Origin: JBCBSS01 sp039819065 | Lineage (GTDB): Bacteria; Bacteroidota; Bacteroidia; Cytophagales; Cyclobacteriaceae | NCBI GenBank assembly: GCA_039819065.1 | Contig: JBCBSS010000054.1 | Span: 1-43,580 of the forward strand | Direction: 5' to 3' | Length of the DNA: 43,580 nt | Shown: in pieces, positions 17,423-27,323 of the stretch | Numbering within the stretch: the stretch's first letter is position 1 | Layout: every line of letters starts with the position of its first letter | Notes under the pieces: model-generated | The model's database searches: none | The model's input: the letters and a program-made list of their open reading frames with translations, nothing else | What the model was told of the DNA's origin: nothing | Program-made: the position numbers and the translations under genes

Positions 17423-18265
17423 ATGAAAAAAGTATTGATTGTGTTGTTGGCGGCTACTAGTCTCTCAACCGCTAAAGCCCAGGAAGATAAGATCGAAATA
17501 CTATTGCTAGGCACCCTCCATTTCATCCAGTTTCATAATGCAGAAAGCGAAAACCGTAACTTCTTAGGAGAGAGACGACAGAACGAAATCCAATCATTCA
17601 GTGGGGCACTTGGGGCTTTTAGCCCCGATATGATCATGATAGAACGTTCGCCTGAACAACAGCTGCAAATTGATAGCCTTTACCGGCTATTTAAAGCCGA
17701 TCAACTTGACATACTGAATAAAACCTATCTGAGAGAAGCATACCAACTGGGATTTAGGTTAGCCAATAGCCACAAACTCGGTAAAGTCTATGGCGTCGAC
17801 TATTACGAATCGACCTCACAAGGACTACTCGCTTCTGGTGACAACATTGACAGATTTCAGGCTGCCAGAAATGAATTTGGGAAACTGGGGGGTAGCGTCA
17901 ATAAACGTTTCGTTTCGGGAGAAATGACCATCGCTGACCTGTTTTTGACCCTTAACAAGCCCGAGAACGTAGCACTTACCCATCGCTTGCTTTTCAATAC
18001 GCCAGCCTATATTAAAAATGGCGCTTTCAAATCTTATGACGGCCTGAGTGAAATAGACACCACTTACATCGGTGCCGAGTTCATATCGCTTTTCTACGAG
18101 AGAAACCTCAAGATCTACAGCAACATACTCAATACCCAGCTGGCTGATCAAGGCAATAGAATTATCCTGATCATCGGCCAGACGCATGTTGGTGTGTTGA
18201 AATCGTTGCTAGAGCATAACCCCAATTACAAGGTGGTAGAACTAGCTGATGTAGTGAAGCGCTAA
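17423..18265 (+). CDS. DUF5694-like secreted protein (TraB/TIKI-like fold)
   Basis: A 280-residue protein with a signal peptide (1-20, STAKAQ). LLLGTLHF (H33), MIMIERSPE and IIGQTHVGVLKSLLE near the C-terminus are spaced as in the GumN/TraB/TIKI-like superfamily, in which His and Glu residues bind metal, and the closest label I know is DUF5694. Hydrolase activity is possible but unproven. Divergent from the hybrid sensor across 174 bases (102 with the longer sensor start), so control by that sensor is conceivable. It ends 10 bases from the convergent FtsX gene. Confidence 0.7.
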   Translation: MKKVLIVLLAATSLSTAKAQEDKIEILLLGTLHFIQFHNAESENRNFLGERRQNEIQSFSGALGAFSPDMIMIERSPEQQLQIDSLYRLFKADQLDILNKTYLREAYQLGFRLANSHKLGKVYGVDYYESTSQGLLASGDNIDRFQAARNEFGKLGGSVNKRFVSGEMTIADLFLTLNKPENVALTHRLLFNTPAYIKNGAFKSYDGLSEIDTTYIGAEFISLFYERNLKIYSNILNTQLADQGNRIILIIGQTHVGVLKSLLEHNPNYKVVELADVVKR

Positions 18266-18275
18266 GTAAATAGTG

Positions 18276-20645
18276 CTATTCACTTCTTAAAGCATTCACC
18301 GGATTAGACCTGGCTGCTCGCCATGCCTGATTAATAACAATGGTCAAGGCAAAAGCCAGCGTGATTATGCCAGTCAATGGGAATACCCACCATTCGATGT
18401 CGATTCTAATGGTATACCTTTCCAGATACATGTTCAAGAGCCACCATGACAGCGGTGCAAACAGTATGAATCCAACCAATACTAGTACAGAAAATTCTTT
18501 AGAGATAAGCCTTAAAAGGCTAATGATAGAGGCCCCCAATACTTTGCGAATACCGATTTCCTTGGTGCGTTGCTCTGCTGTAAATGAAGCCAGTCCGAAT
18601 AGACCCAATCCAGTAATGAGTATAGTCAATGTAGCGAAAATAGTGGCTATACTACTGGTGAGGTTTATGTTTTGGAATTTCTCGGCGAAGTCATCATCGG
18701 CAAATGAATATTCGAACGGGTAAGCAGGATTGTACTTCTCGAAAACAGATTGTACTATGGCCAGCGATTCATTGAGATTGTCGGTTTTGTTAAGCCGGAC
18801 AGTTACAACATCACTCCACTCAACATCGAATATCATCGCCATAGGCTTTACGGGTTCATAAGGAGAGCCCATCAGGACATCGTCAACCACGCCGATCAAA
18901 TCCCTCTTTTGACCCCAAAGCTCCAACTGGGTGCCTATTACAGGTTCAGGTAGGCCCATAATATCCAATGCAGCTTTGTTGACGATAATGGCCGAGCTAT
19001 CGGAAACGAATTCCGGCGAGAAGTCACGCCCATCAAGTAGTTTGATACCCATCGTTTTGGTATAATCATAAACCGTTGCAATGGTGGTGAAGATTACCCG
19101 ATGATCCTCAGGTTTACCAGGCCAACCGATGAAATTGTTGGATGTAATAGTGGTAATGGCACTATTGGATTTGGTTATAGATGATACTATCCCTGACTGC
19201 TCGAGCTCCAGTTTGAGTGGGTCATAATTCTTGTTGATATCCTCAGTAATGCCAATGGAAAGCAGGTTTTCCTGCTGATATCCCAACTCCCTGTTCTTAG
19301 ACAATTGTATTTGTTGATAAATCACCATTGTGCCGATGATCAGGAAAATGGAAAATCCCACCTGAAGTACCACTAAAACCTTACGCGGAGTAGTGGCGTT
19401 CCTGCCTACCTGTACCTTGCCCTTGAGTACCTTCACCGGCTTAAATGAAGAAAGGAAGAAAGCCGGGTAGCTGCCCGATAAAACACCTGTCCCTACAACG
19501 ATGATCACTGAGAATAACCAAAAATCCAAAGTGCTGAAAGGTATAAAGAGCTCCTTCTCTACCAGGTTATTATAAGAAGGCAAAGCCATTTGTGTGAGAA
19601 CAATGGCTATCAAATAAGACACCAGTGCAATGAAAGTAGACTCACCCATAAACTGCGCCACCAATTCTATACGCTTGGATCCAATGCTTTTTCTAATACC
19701 TACCTCTTTGGCTCTTCTTTCTGATCGGGCGGTAGCCAGATTCATGAAGTTGATACAAGCTATCAATAGAATGGCAATAGCGATGATCGTAAATAGCTGT
19801 ACGTAGTCGCTTCTACCACCAGACTCTTGGCCATTTTCAAAAGTAGAATGTAACCTCCATCTCAATAGGGGGTGAAGAAAGAATTCCCTTTTGATATCGG
19901 TCTGCCCGTTTTCGGTGAGCATATCCCTGACCGCCTTTTCAGCCAAAGCTTCGTTCTTGGCATCATTCAATTCTACATATACCTGAAAAGAATAATTGCC
20001 CCAACTGTCCTTGTTGTCGACCACCCAAATTTCTACCTTTTCTCTCAGCTTCCAAGGGATAAGGAAGTCAAATTGAAAGCTGGAATTATCTGGCAAATCT
20101 TTAAGTATACCGGTCACTTTTACGTCACTCTCATTTTGCACTTTGATGATCTTGCCCATGGGTTCTTCTTCACCAAAAAGTGCCTTGGCCGTAGATTCAG
20201 TGATGACAATACTATAAGGATCATCCAGTACGCTTTCAGCGCTACCCTTAACGAGCTGGAACTCGAACATCTCCAAAAACTCCTCACTCACATAATAGCT
20301 TTCCTGAGTAAACCGTTGGTCTTTGTAGTGTAACAAACGGTCAGCACCCCATCCCACCACTGCAGAATTGACAATGTTGGCATCTGCTGTTTTCATAGCT
20401 TCATAAGTGGGTAGAGGTACAGAATTCCACGTGTTCACTTTACCATCATAAGTAGCATTCACCCAAACCTGATGTAGCTTGTTGCCTTTAGGTATGAAAC
20501 TATCAAATGACAACTCATCCTGTACCCACAGCAGGATCAGGATACTACATGCGATCCCAATGGATAATCCTGAAATATTAATGAATGAATAAGTGCCATT
20601 TTTAAGGATGTTTCTAATAGTGACGAGCAGATAATTCTTAAACAT
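18276..20645 (-). CDS. MacB/FtsX-type ABC transporter permease
   Basis: A 789-residue permease made of two FtsX halves. Helix about 18-40; MacB-like periplasmic domain about 50-250; FtsX helices near 285-305, 335-355 and 375-400; a second N-terminal-type helix near 430-450; a second periplasmic domain; and a final helix set about 670-785. The boundary motif is repeated as ERRAKEVGIRKSIGS and EQRTKEIGIRKVLGA, showing internal duplication. Family members act as mechanotransmitters or lipoprotein and peptide exporters with a separate ATPase. No ATPase gene is adjacent, as is common for these proteins in Cytophagales. Substrate unknown. Confidence 0.92.
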   Translation of the reverse strand: MFKNYLLVTIRNILKNGTYSFINISGLSIGIACSILILLWVQDELSFDSFIPKGNKLHQVWVNATYDGKVNTWNSVPLPTYEAMKTADANIVNSAVVGWGADRLLHYKDQRFTQESYYVSEEFLEMFEFQLVKGSAESVLDDPYSIVITESTAKALFGEEEPMGKIIKVQNESDVKVTGILKDLPDNSSFQFDFLIPWKLREKVEIWVVDNKDSWGNYSFQVYVELNDAKNEALAEKAVRDMLTENGQTDIKREFFLHPLLRWRLHSTFENGQESGGRSDYVQLFTIIAIAILLIACINFMNLATARSERRAKEVGIRKSIGSKRIELVAQFMGESTFIALVSYLIAIVLTQMALPSYNNLVEKELFIPFSTLDFWLFSVIIVVGTGVLSGSYPAFFLSSFKPVKVLKGKVQVGRNATTPRKVLVVLQVGFSIFLIIGTMVIYQQIQLSKNRELGYQQENLLSIGITEDINKNYDPLKLELEQSGIVSSITKSNSAITTITSNNFIGWPGKPEDHRVIFTTIATVYDYTKTMGIKLLDGRDFSPEFVSDSSAIIVNKAALDIMGLPEPVIGTQLELWGQKRDLIGVVDDVLMGSPYEPVKPMAMIFDVEWSDVVTVRLNKTDNLNESLAIVQSVFEKYNPAYPFEYSFADDDFAEKFQNINLTSSIATIFATLTILITGLGLFGLASFTAEQRTKEIGIRKVLGASIISLLRLISKEFSVLVLVGFILFAPLSWWLLNMYLERYTIRIDIEWWVFPLTGIITLAFALTIVINQAWRAARSNPVNALRSE

Positions 20646-20913
20646 AGAATGGACGGTTTATCAATATTATTACTCCGTTTTTCGCAAAAGGTGTCAGATT
20701 TGGTGAATTTTTTTTAATAGAAAAGACCTCGAAATAGCGGTTGAGGTTGCTTTTTTTAACGATTGTTAACACTTTTTAACCGTCCTAAGAGCTTCCATCA
20801 ATAGATTCTGACGTGCTGTCAGTCATTTTCGTGCCCATTTCAAAAGACAAAAAAAACCGTCAGATGGGGAGGTCTGACGGCTTAACAATTGCGTTGAAAT
20901 TAATAGTCTGTTG
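20646..20913. other. Gap between the lipase and FtsX genes
   Basis: The gap holds the lipase terminator (20849-20880). The AT-rich stretch 20690-20790 probably contains the FtsX promoter, but no element is clear enough to mark. No gene is visible. Confidence 0.4.
20849..20880 (-). terminator. Rho-independent terminator of the lipase gene
   Basis: CCGTCAGA (20857-20864) and TCTGACGG (20873-20880) form a perfect eight-base stem with an eight-base loop. On the minus strand it is followed by eight T (20856-20849), 34 bases past the lipase stop. Textbook terminator structure. Confidence 0.88.
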
Positions 20914-21939
20914 TCAATTCGTTCGGTGATATTTCACCATTCTCCACTGTTGGTATCCGGTTCTGTCTTTTACACCCCAGTGACCATAGGGGAAAGATGT
21001 GAATACCCTTTCTCCATTTTGGCGGGGTATTCGACAAGTGTACCGGCCATAGACAAGCGTGCCGCCTCCAATGACTTCATCTACCGTACTCCAGAGCGAG
21101 TAAACGTAGGTGCCTTCCTTGGAGCTGTTATTATTGAGCCCCGTCAGGAATTCAGAAACACCGTAAGGACCAGCTCCGAAATAAAGGTAGCCCGGATAGA
21201 ACCCGTTACGATCACTACAGGTAGGAATGGAAGTGCCGCTGAAAAAGCAAGACGTCAATCCATAATTGGCACCGGCTATACCTACGAAAGTATCAACATA
21301 GGATAACCTCGACCCGACATTGTAGTAACCACCAATAGCTTGATCGTAAGCGGTACCACCTTTGATAGCCTTTCTGGCTAGTGTCACCCCCATAGAATGT
21401 CCGATCACATCCACTCTGCTGGCGCCTGTGTAAGCTTTCACTGCCTGAATAAACCTTCTGATCCTATCAATGTAGGAACGGCTGTGATACTGCAATGGCG
21501 TTTGTGAAAGGCTCGCTGGCCCCCATGTCATGGCATAAAGCTCGCTACTGCGATAGCCTTTTGATAGGAAATAATCGATGGAAGCAGTCCAACCGGATTG
21601 ACTGGTAGATGTTCCAACCGCCTTATCACCGTTACCGTGGATGAATATCACGGGGTGGTTATTGACCGGATCAGAATTACTGGTTCTACCTCCGTAACTT
21701 CTTCCCGGACCACCGGCAAAATTGTAGCTGCCGTAGCCATTGGCGCTAAGCCAATTTCGAAAATGCGATGTCAATTGCGAACTGCTCGCGTTAATGGCGT
21801 TTTTAGCGCTTTTATCGGCAGTCAGTATATCTTCCTCAGGAGCTGAGGCCTCCGGAACAACAAACTCTTCATCACCACAACTGACGACGAAGATACTAAG
21901 TAACAGCACGAGGCTGAGTATTCTCACTTTGGCTTTCAT
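20914..21939 (-). CDS. Secreted class 2-type lipase lipoprotein
   Basis: A 341-residue alpha/beta hydrolase that resembles the Lipase class 2 family. Lipobox FVVSC (C21), followed by an acidic stretch. Oxyanion region IFIHGNGD (99-105). The nucleophile is S182 in VIGHSMG; likely acid D287 (WSTVDEVI) and base H320 (PYGHWGVKD). Several Cys in the lid region (C231, C241, C302) suggest disulfides. Probably attached to the outer membrane and acting on lipids or esters. Monocistronic, with its own terminator. Together with the hydrolase and barrel protein upstream it suggests lipid scavenging. Confidence 0.87.
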   Translation of the reverse strand: MKAKVRILSLVLLLSIFVVSCGDEEFVVPEASAPEEDILTADKSAKNAINASSSQLTSHFRNWLSANGYGSYNFAGGPGRSYGGRTSNSDPVNNHPVIFIHGNGDKAVGTSTSQSGWTASIDYFLSKGYRSSELYAMTWGPASLSQTPLQYHSRSYIDRIRRFIQAVKAYTGASRVDVIGHSMGVTLARKAIKGGTAYDQAIGGYYNVGSRLSYVDTFVGIAGANYGLTSCFFSGTSIPTCSDRNGFYPGYLYFGAGPYGVSEFLTGLNNNSSKEGTYVYSLWSTVDEVIGGGTLVYGRYTCRIPRQNGERVFTSFPYGHWGVKDRTGYQQWRMVKYHRTN

Positions 21940-22018
21940 GGTAGTTTATTTATTGTTTAGAAATAATTATTAAACTCCGATTAATCAACTACCCGGACCC
22001 TTAAGCCATTAATACACG

Positions 22019-22981
22019 CTACTGCAAGAATGTAGCGATTTCTTGATTTACAACATTTGCTTTTTCATACATCACGAAATGCCCCGCTTTGGGCACCATG
22101 ACTAGTTTACTATCTTTTATCTGTTCATGACCAGCCTTAGCGATGGTCTCTGTACGACCGCCATTTAAGAACCTGTTTGGAATCAGGTTATCGCTATCAC
22201 CGAATATGATCAGTGTAGGCTGTGTAATTTTTGATAACTCTTCGAAAACCGGTTGGTCTACCATACCCCTCACGCATTGTGGTATGATATAGCAGTACCC
22301 TTCAAAATCTTTGGCCGATCGCATCGCTATCCTATCCTTGATCATATACTGCGCATCATCAGGCATATCATAGAAATTATAGGCAAAGTTGATCTCTATC
22401 TGCATGGGAGGAGTAACCTGTACTGCCCGAGCTGTCAAAATCGACCTGAACCAGTCTTTTTCCCCCTCATCGAAAGTTTCAAAACCAGCCGGTGCAATGA
22501 GCACCAGTTTCTCAATTTTCTCAGGATAGAAAAGAGAGGTAACAATAGAAATTTGCCCACCCATAGAGTGACCGACTAATGTCACTTTATCCAGTGAGAG
22601 CGCATCTATAAAATCCCTGAGCACTTCAGCGAAAAACGCCATGCTACCTTCATAGTTGCCTTTGCTTGACTTGCCATAGCCCGGTAAATCCACAGCAATA
22701 CAGCGATACTGCTTGCTCAGCATTTCCACATTCTTTTTCCAGGCAGGACCGTAGCTGCCTAGCCCATGGATAAAAATTATGGTTTGAGAACCACTACCTT
22801 GTTCCATGTAAGCCATTTCGACGTCGTCGCGGATTTTGATCTTTTTGACTTCAAAAGGGTAAGTCAAGTCATCCATGGTATTGACGACGGGTATATTCTT
22901 GTATGGTGAGCAGCCTAAAACAAACAGGCCAACCATTACTATTAATATGTGCGTATTAAGTCTCTTCATCAATTTCATCAT
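22019..22981 (-). CDS. Alpha/beta hydrolase lipoprotein
   Basis: A 320-residue alpha/beta hydrolase. I chose ATG 22981-22979 because it overlaps the stop of the upstream barrel gene (TGATG), so the two are probably coupled; a longer frame starts at 22996. Signal peptide with lipobox VLGC (C24). Oxyanion HGLGSYGPAW, nucleophile S139 in VGHSMGG, acid D264 in IFGDSDNLIP, base H301 in KAGHFVMYE. The order of motifs is that of small-molecule ester hydrolases. Substrate unknown. Encoded with a predicted outer-membrane barrel, so it may process what the barrel lets in. Confidence 0.87.
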   Translation of the reverse strand: MMKLMKRLNTHILIVMVGLFVLGCSPYKNIPVVNTMDDLTYPFEVKKIKIRDDVEMAYMEQGSGSQTIIFIHGLGSYGPAWKKNVEMLSKQYRCIAVDLPGYGKSSKGNYEGSMAFFAEVLRDFIDALSLDKVTLVGHSMGGQISIVTSLFYPEKIEKLVLIAPAGFETFDEGEKDWFRSILTARAVQVTPPMQIEINFAYNFYDMPDDAQYMIKDRIAMRSAKDFEGYCYIIPQCVRGMVDQPVFEELSKITQPTLIIFGDSDNLIPNRFLNGGRTETIAKAGHEQIKDSKLVMVPKAGHFVMYEKANVVNQEIATFLQ

Positions 22982-24543
22982 CAGAACATCAACCATTTGA
23001 AAGCGATAAAAGCAGTCCAGGGATTGACAGGCCTTTCTGTCAGCCCGCTATTGACTTCTGCGCTATCGTAGAAATCCCCAAGCCATAAATAAGCCGCATG
23101 CAATTCAATATTCATGAATACTTTAGGCTGGTAGCTGATTCTACCGTTCATTTCGAAACCCATATTCCGGCCGCCACCGGTTGGTTCGAAGTTGCTCATG
23201 GCATAAGCCACACCACCTTTGGCGTTTACTTTATAAGGGATGAGGTCTTTATAGTAGTTAAGCGTACCACCGGTCAGTCCAAGGCCCAGATTAGAAAAAT
23301 CATTGACAGCGGCCACAAACCTGTTCACCACATTACCGTGAGGGAAAAGCAAGTAAGCACCGCTACTGATATAAATATTAGCTGGTGCACCCCAAGTATT
23401 ACCAGTGATCACTCCGCTGTATTTATCATCATTGAGGTTGTCATCATCACCTGTTGAGAATAGCAGGTCTGCAACGACGATATCGTTTTCGGTATGACCA
23501 TGTCGGTAACCAGCCCTAACGTTAGCACCTAATCCGCCGATAGTAGCGCGCTCTTCGAAATTGTCAGTAGAAGTTTCGGTGTCAACCGAACCAAGGTTAT
23601 AGTTCACAAAACCGGTCATAAAAACCCTGTCTTGCATGATGTCCTGATTGTACCCCCAGAAGGCGCCTAACCAAGCTATGTCTGCTCTGTAGCGCTCCCC
23701 TCCCAAAGGAAAACGGAAAGTACCGTTATAGTCAGTCAAAGTACTATTAAGTCCTTGTCCCAAGATAGAAGGGCCACCTTCACCATTACCACGGTCTCTT
23801 ACATAATACACAGAGCCACCGAGATTCCACTTGGGCGTTATATTTTTTTCATAAATGAACTCAGTCAATGTGACATCGTCATTTTCCTGTATGTTATTCT
23901 CGTAAAGCTGATAATAACCGGCTTTCCACCGGCCATAATCGTGATCCCTTCTTACTGTCAAGCCAACCGCGTCGGTACCGAAATACATTAACCTATACCC
24001 GGTAGTGGTCATTTTGTTGAAGACCGTTCTGTATGGGTTGTAAGGTGTATCGAACATGCGCTGCAGCCCTAGATTGATTGCCCACCCCGGCTTAGGAATG
24101 AACTCAATTTCCATATTCTGGGTCTGTAGGTTCACCTGGTCAGCGGAAACCGCCGAACCGCCATTACCACCTACACCATAGGATACATCACCCCATGTCC
24201 AGTCTATCTCAAACGAAGCCCTCAAGATCACTTTGCCATCCAATAGTTTAGGTTGGTAAAGGAAAAAGGGGAGAAATCGCTGTTCGAAATAAGCCGTATG
24301 CAGCGAGTCTGAAGAAAGGGTAGTATTCGAACCATATAATCTTCCAAAGATCTGACCTCTCAGAAAGTCATTCGTGGGGAAGAAATTGGAGGTTACAGCT
24401 TGATTGTAAAAGAAAGCTATGAATTGAAATTCCTTGTTTGCCTGGCGCGGAATCTGCCGATCGAAATAATCGATGGTGTTATTCTGCTGCGCTTGTACGG
24501 CAGACAGGCTTAATAAAAGAATGAAAATAAGGTTGTACTTCAT
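22981..24543 (-). CDS. Predicted outer-membrane beta-barrel protein
   Basis: A 520-residue exported protein with a signal peptide (1-18, SAVQAQ). It has alternating amphipathic strands rich in aromatic residues and Gly/Asn turns, and a C-terminal phenylalanine after FIAFKWLM, the usual outer-membrane targeting signature. No named domain is recognisable; an alginate-export or porin-like fold is possible. Its stop overlaps the start of the alpha/beta hydrolase gene. Likely role: passage or binding of a hydrophobic substrate, inferred only from the partner. Confidence 0.75.
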   Translation of the reverse strand: MKYNLIFILLLSLSAVQAQQNNTIDYFDRQIPRQANKEFQFIAFFYNQAVTSNFFPTNDFLRGQIFGRLYGSNTTLSSDSLHTAYFEQRFLPFFLYQPKLLDGKVILRASFEIDWTWGDVSYGVGGNGGSAVSADQVNLQTQNMEIEFIPKPGWAINLGLQRMFDTPYNPYRTVFNKMTTTGYRLMYFGTDAVGLTVRRDHDYGRWKAGYYQLYENNIQENDDVTLTEFIYEKNITPKWNLGGSVYYVRDRGNGEGGPSILGQGLNSTLTDYNGTFRFPLGGERYRADIAWLGAFWGYNQDIMQDRVFMTGFVNYNLGSVDTETSTDNFEERATIGGLGANVRAGYRHGHTENDIVVADLLFSTGDDDNLNDDKYSGVITGNTWGAPANIYISSGAYLLFPHGNVVNRFVAAVNDFSNLGLGLTGGTLNYYKDLIPYKVNAKGGVAYAMSNFEPTGGGRNMGFEMNGRISYQPKVFMNIELHAAYLWLGDFYDSAEVNSGLTERPVNPWTAFIAFKWLMF

Positions 24544-24617
24544 GGGTTCTTTGCGGCTTCAGATTGATTAAGGGAAACGCCGAAAATAGGGAATAGAAAG
24601 CTAAAATGGATGAAAGA

Positions 24618-24649
24618 ATGCCCGACAGTTTAGGACGTGTGTCGGGCAT
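24618..24649 (-). terminator. Hairpin after the 24.7-25.4 kb lipoprotein gene
   Basis: ATGCCCGACA (24618-24627) and TGTCGGGCAT (24640-24649) form a perfect ten-base stem with a 12-base loop, 16 bases past the lipoprotein stop. The following minus-strand sequence is T-rich (TCTTTCATCCATTTT) but has no unbroken T run, so termination is likely but not certain. Confidence 0.7.
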
Positions 24650-24664
24650 CGAGGTAGAAATAAA

Positions 24665-25441
24665 TTATTCTACCAGCCTTCTGTAAGTCTGAACGTTAGT
24701 TGTGCCTAGAATACCTCCACTAGAGCTACCGAAACCGTCGGTGGCAGTTGGAGGAATCGCGCCGATGTCAGGAGACGTTTGAACGATCTCGTATGACATG
24801 GCATCCGGCGTATCACTCGTAATTTCGAATATTCCCTCACTGGTAAGTGCAGCTGGAGAAGATTGGTCTACAACAATTTCATAGATGCTGCCAGTACCAG
24901 AAGCAGTTTGTGTGTAAACACCACTTAGGGTTAAGCTGGCTCCGCTACCATCGAACTGCTGAACGGTGTACGTCATGTCAGCTCTGAATTCTGCGTAGAT
25001 AGAATCCGTGTCGAATAAAGTGACCAAAAGAGGCGCTACATCTGCTCCGGCAGAGAACCATCTACCTACGATACCAATTACATCGCCTGCTGGTTGGTAA
25101 GCCACAGCAATAGTCTCTGTAGCATCAGCTACCAAAGTGAAAGTCTGCTCACTGTCATCCGAATTCACCGCGAATAACTGACCATTGCTTCCTACATTGT
25201 CAATAGTAACTGTATAATCACCTAAGGCAAGATCTGATAAGGTTGTCGTACTGGTAACAGTCTGAGAAAAACCGGCTGGGCCACTAACTGTGATAGCCGC
25301 ATCTAAGCCCGTCAATCCGGTAACCGTAAAGGCTATTTTGGCAGTACCTGGACCATTGTCTTCATCATCACCACATCCTGCCAATGTCAATGTCAAAGTG
25401 ACCAAAGAAAGAAAAGCTAAATACTTTAAATACTTCATCAT
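24665..25441 (-). CDS. Lipoprotein with Ig-like/PEGA-like N-terminal domain
   Basis: A 258-residue lipoprotein: signal peptide with lipobox LAGC (C23) followed by the acidic GDDED, a pattern linked to surface export of lipoproteins in Bacteroidota. Residues about 33-115 form a beta-rich domain (AKIAFTVTGLTGLDAAITVSG and so on) like those that bind or present ligands. The second half reads like a small beta-barrel or lipocalin-type domain (GIVGRWFSAG ... YAEFRADMTYTV). Function unknown. The second Met (25438) is an equally good start. Confidence 0.75.
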   Translation of the reverse strand: MMKYLKYLAFLSLVTLTLTLAGCGDDEDNGPGTAKIAFTVTGLTGLDAAITVSGPAGFSQTVTSTTTLSDLALGDYTVTIDNVGSNGQLFAVNSDDSEQTFTLVADATETIAVAYQPAGDVIGIVGRWFSAGADVAPLLVTLFDTDSIYAEFRADMTYTVQQFDGSGASLTLSGVYTQTASGTGSIYEIVVDQSSPAALTSEGIFEITSDTPDAMSYEIVQTSPDIGAIPPTATDGFGSSSGGILGTTNVQTYRRLVE

Positions 25442-25582
25442 GCTTGTTTTGAGTTAAAAGATTTCCTTCATAGTGTGGAGTAATTAAAAGATTAAAGCTT
25501 TTAGCCGTTTTTCATTAAGCGCATTTGAAAAGGTGGACTTTTGGGCGTTTCTTAAATCATTAATGGTATAATGACCTGTATA

Positions 25583-27025
25583 TCAATTAGTTGAATACTG
25601 TAAAGCTGGGTTTGACTTTATTTTTTCAAAAATTGAAGGTGCTATGGGTTTTAATTCATCAGTCAATTTATCGATCAATCGCATTTTGTGATCATTGCCG
25701 GTGTGGGGAGTGATAGAAGTAACCAACCTATCGATAAGTTTACGCTCGTCGATCTTATTTTCTATGAATTGAGCTACCAAAATATACCAATGCACTACCG
25801 GTATGTAAATAGGCCTTGACTGATATTCCTCATCACGTTGTGGCAATTGGTAACGGTTAGCCACCCGAAGTAATTCTTCATATTTCTCTTGCTGAATGAG
25901 AGACCGTAAATAAGCAACGAAAAATATGTGCCAGCGCTGGCTAAGTACTTCCTCTTTAAAACTGATCAAAAAGCTCTTGGCATACTGCTCAGCTTCTTTT
26001 GGTTGGCCATTTTCGACCAGGCATTTTATGTAGAAAGAGACAAAACCTATCTTATTATGAAAGTTGCTTGAATTGCGCATTTCGGAGAACGACTCCCTCA
26101 TCAAGCTCAATGCTTCATCCACTTTACCCTGCCTGAGCAGAATGGCACAAAAGTTATTCAGGTAGTGCAGGTAATCGGCATTTTTTTGTTTGATGGATAG
26201 ATAACCGTAATCTTCCGCCTGCTGCAAAACATCGAACTTCGAATGCAGCAAAACCCGATTGGCGTAGTAATTCAGCAGAATTCTTTTAGAGTAGAATGTC
26301 CCCTTGTCGAACATCTTATCCAAATCATCATAAATCGCTTTAAGCTTGTCGAATTCCCGGTAATTGAAATACATGAAAGTGAGTCGAACCACCGCGAAAT
26401 AGCGATTACGGCCATCCAATGTATCATCGTAGAATACTTCCCTTAGCCAGTTTTCCCAATGCCGCGATTCCCGGCTGTTGGTAGAATACTGTTCTATGAT
26501 ATCCAATGTAGCTTCGTGCAGTTTTCTACTCACAGCAGTACAGCGCTCGTATTCTGACCTGTAGCTATCCACAAAGTCGCTAATGATCTTATGTTCCTCC
26601 AGCCTGAGGCGAATGAGTAAAAAGTGCCTGAAGTTTTCTAGCAGCTCGTAGAATTTGATAAAGTAGTAGGAGTGTGGTTTGTAATTTCTAACTGCCTTGA
26701 TCAACTCCTTCTCTTCTTCAGGTGTGATCGCATCGGCCATTACCTTACGGTCGTTCTCGTTGATCCATTCGAAGTTGTAGTCCACGTCGGCATCACGGAA
26801 TTTGTTTTCGATCCACCGCATCAGGTTAGAATACTTTCTCTTGTCTATAGTTGTGTCATAAGGGACGTGTTCGGTGATGTGGTTGGCATTGTATGCCAAG
26901 CGTTCTAATATCTTTCTGTTGTCCTCATCCTGAAAGTGGTTGACTCGCAAAAGATAAGATGCTTCATGCGGAAGAATATCTTTTGCGAACTCAGAGAATT
27001 TTTTCAGTTTGATTTTCATGCCCAC
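25583..27025 (-). CDS. Helical-repeat (TPR-like) cytoplasmic protein
   Basis: A 480-residue protein with no signal peptide or membrane segment, nearly all helical. From about 210 to 420 pairs of helices recur with TPR-like spacing (for example YLHYLNNFCAILLRQGKVDEALSLM and KCLVENGQPKEAEQYAKSFL). The N-terminal 200 residues are charged and have no repeat. I do not recognise a family. It may start at the second Met (27019). Divergent from the TPR-CHAT gene across about 300 bases. Function unknown. Confidence 0.7.
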   Translation of the reverse strand: MGMKIKLKKFSEFAKDILPHEASYLLRVNHFQDEDNRKILERLAYNANHITEHVPYDTTIDKRKYSNLMRWIENKFRDADVDYNFEWINENDRKVMADAITPEEEKELIKAVRNYKPHSYYFIKFYELLENFRHFLLIRLRLEEHKIISDFVDSYRSEYERCTAVSRKLHEATLDIIEQYSTNSRESRHWENWLREVFYDDTLDGRNRYFAVVRLTFMYFNYREFDKLKAIYDDLDKMFDKGTFYSKRILLNYYANRVLLHSKFDVLQQAEDYGYLSIKQKNADYLHYLNNFCAILLRQGKVDEALSLMRESFSEMRNSSNFHNKIGFVSFYIKCLVENGQPKEAEQYAKSFLISFKEEVLSQRWHIFFVAYLRSLIQQEKYEELLRVANRYQLPQRDEEYQSRPIYIPVVHWYILVAQFIENKIDERKLIDRLVTSITPHTGNDHKMRLIDKLTDELKPIAPSIFEKIKSNPALQYSTN

Positions 27026-27323
27026 GCCAATGAATACTTTTATTACCCCAATAAATCAGCACAAACCTATTAAACAATGACAAACCGCAGATTTCGTAGA
27101 AAAAGTTTTCCATCAGCGGTCATATGGACAAACAAACTGAAGTTGATTTTGATATGATTGACCGCTAGTGGCTGTAAGATGCTTCTGATCAGTGCAAAAG
27201 AATCTGTTCAAAGAAATGTATATGTTGTTTGAAGACCGTTCAGGCTGAAAATCAATTACTTCCCCCTCGCATTGACAAGCATAGATGATATGCTTAATTT
27301 AGGTCAGTAACCTTTCGCCAAAC
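27026..27323. other. Divergent intergenic region, nothing recognised
   Basis: These 298 bases lie between the helical-repeat gene and the TPR-CHAT gene. I see no RNA gene, no repeat of the composite type and no convincing palindrome. They should contain both promoters. Confidence 0.4.
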
